From the NCBI GenBank assembly GCA_017412445.1, contig JAFPYA010000034.1, forward strand, positions 1-5,821: a stretch of DNA of 5,821 nucleotides. The letters are read 5' to 3'. Shown in pieces: positions 5,813 to 5,821 of this stretch (position 1 is the stretch's first letter; each line of letters starts with the position of its first letter). Under the pieces are notes generated by a model. That model was not told the DNA's origin, did not search any database, and worked only from the letters and a program-made list of their open reading frames with translations. The translations under genes and the position numbers were made by a program. This DNA comes from Clostridia bacterium (lineage in GTDB: Bacteria; Bacillota; Clostridia; Christensenellales; Aristaeellaceae).

Positions 5813-5821
5813 ACTGCGTAA

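Noticed and set aside
5731..5820. A minus-strand frame open from the right edge for 29 codons, as a possible C-terminal gene fragment.
   Set aside because: It lies wholly within the inverted-repeat block and a second minus-strand frame is also open from the edge. Too short to support without sequence to the right.
1..5821. CRISPR array, tRNA, rRNA, insertion sequence or attachment site.
   Set aside because: No regularly spaced direct repeats, cloverleaf, transposase or integrase sequence was seen on either strand.

Overview
The window looks like a chromosomal segment of a Gram-positive-type anaerobe, most likely Bacillota/Clostridia. This is inferred from strong GGAGG-type ribosome sites, TATAAT promoters with TGn extensions, frequent ATA isoleucine codons in a moderately GC-rich background, and the mix of protein families. 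No marker gene fixes the taxon.

Left edge (1-1185). A minus-strand gene runs off the left edge. It encodes the N-terminal 337 residues of an MmeI/YeeA-like single-chain restriction-modification protein: a PD-(D/E)XK-type nuclease module, a helical connector and the first residues before the methyltransferase domain. It has its own promoter (1049-1077) and appears less GC-rich than the other genes. A clear intrinsic terminator (1131-1163) separates it from the next minus-strand unit.

Middle (1186-3148). An AEC-family permease (2133-3086) and a radical SAM protein of the SPL-like/'mobile pair B'-like type (1186-2070) lie in tandem on the minus strand. They are probably co-transcribed from a near-consensus promoter at 3120-3148 and stop at the 1131-1163 terminator. 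A well-placed ribosome site puts the radical SAM start six codons inside the longest frame.

Right (3215-5569). Divergently on the plus strand, one promoter (3215-3244) drives an AlgI-type MBOAT O-acyltransferase (3286-4701) and, 13 bases later, a membrane-anchored extracytoplasmic SGNH-fold protein (4715-5569). The pair has the logic of AlgI/AlgJ-X, PatA/PatB and DltB/DltD systems: the MBOAT protein passes an acyl group across the membrane and the SGNH partner transfers it to, or removes it from, a cell-surface polymer. The polymer cannot be named from this window.

Right tail (5570-5821). No credible gene is visible. A perfect 13-bp stem-loop follows the SGNH gene, and then about 190 bases are dense in further inverted repeats. 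This is the least explained part of the window. No CRISPR array, tRNA, rRNA, transposase or attachment site was seen.
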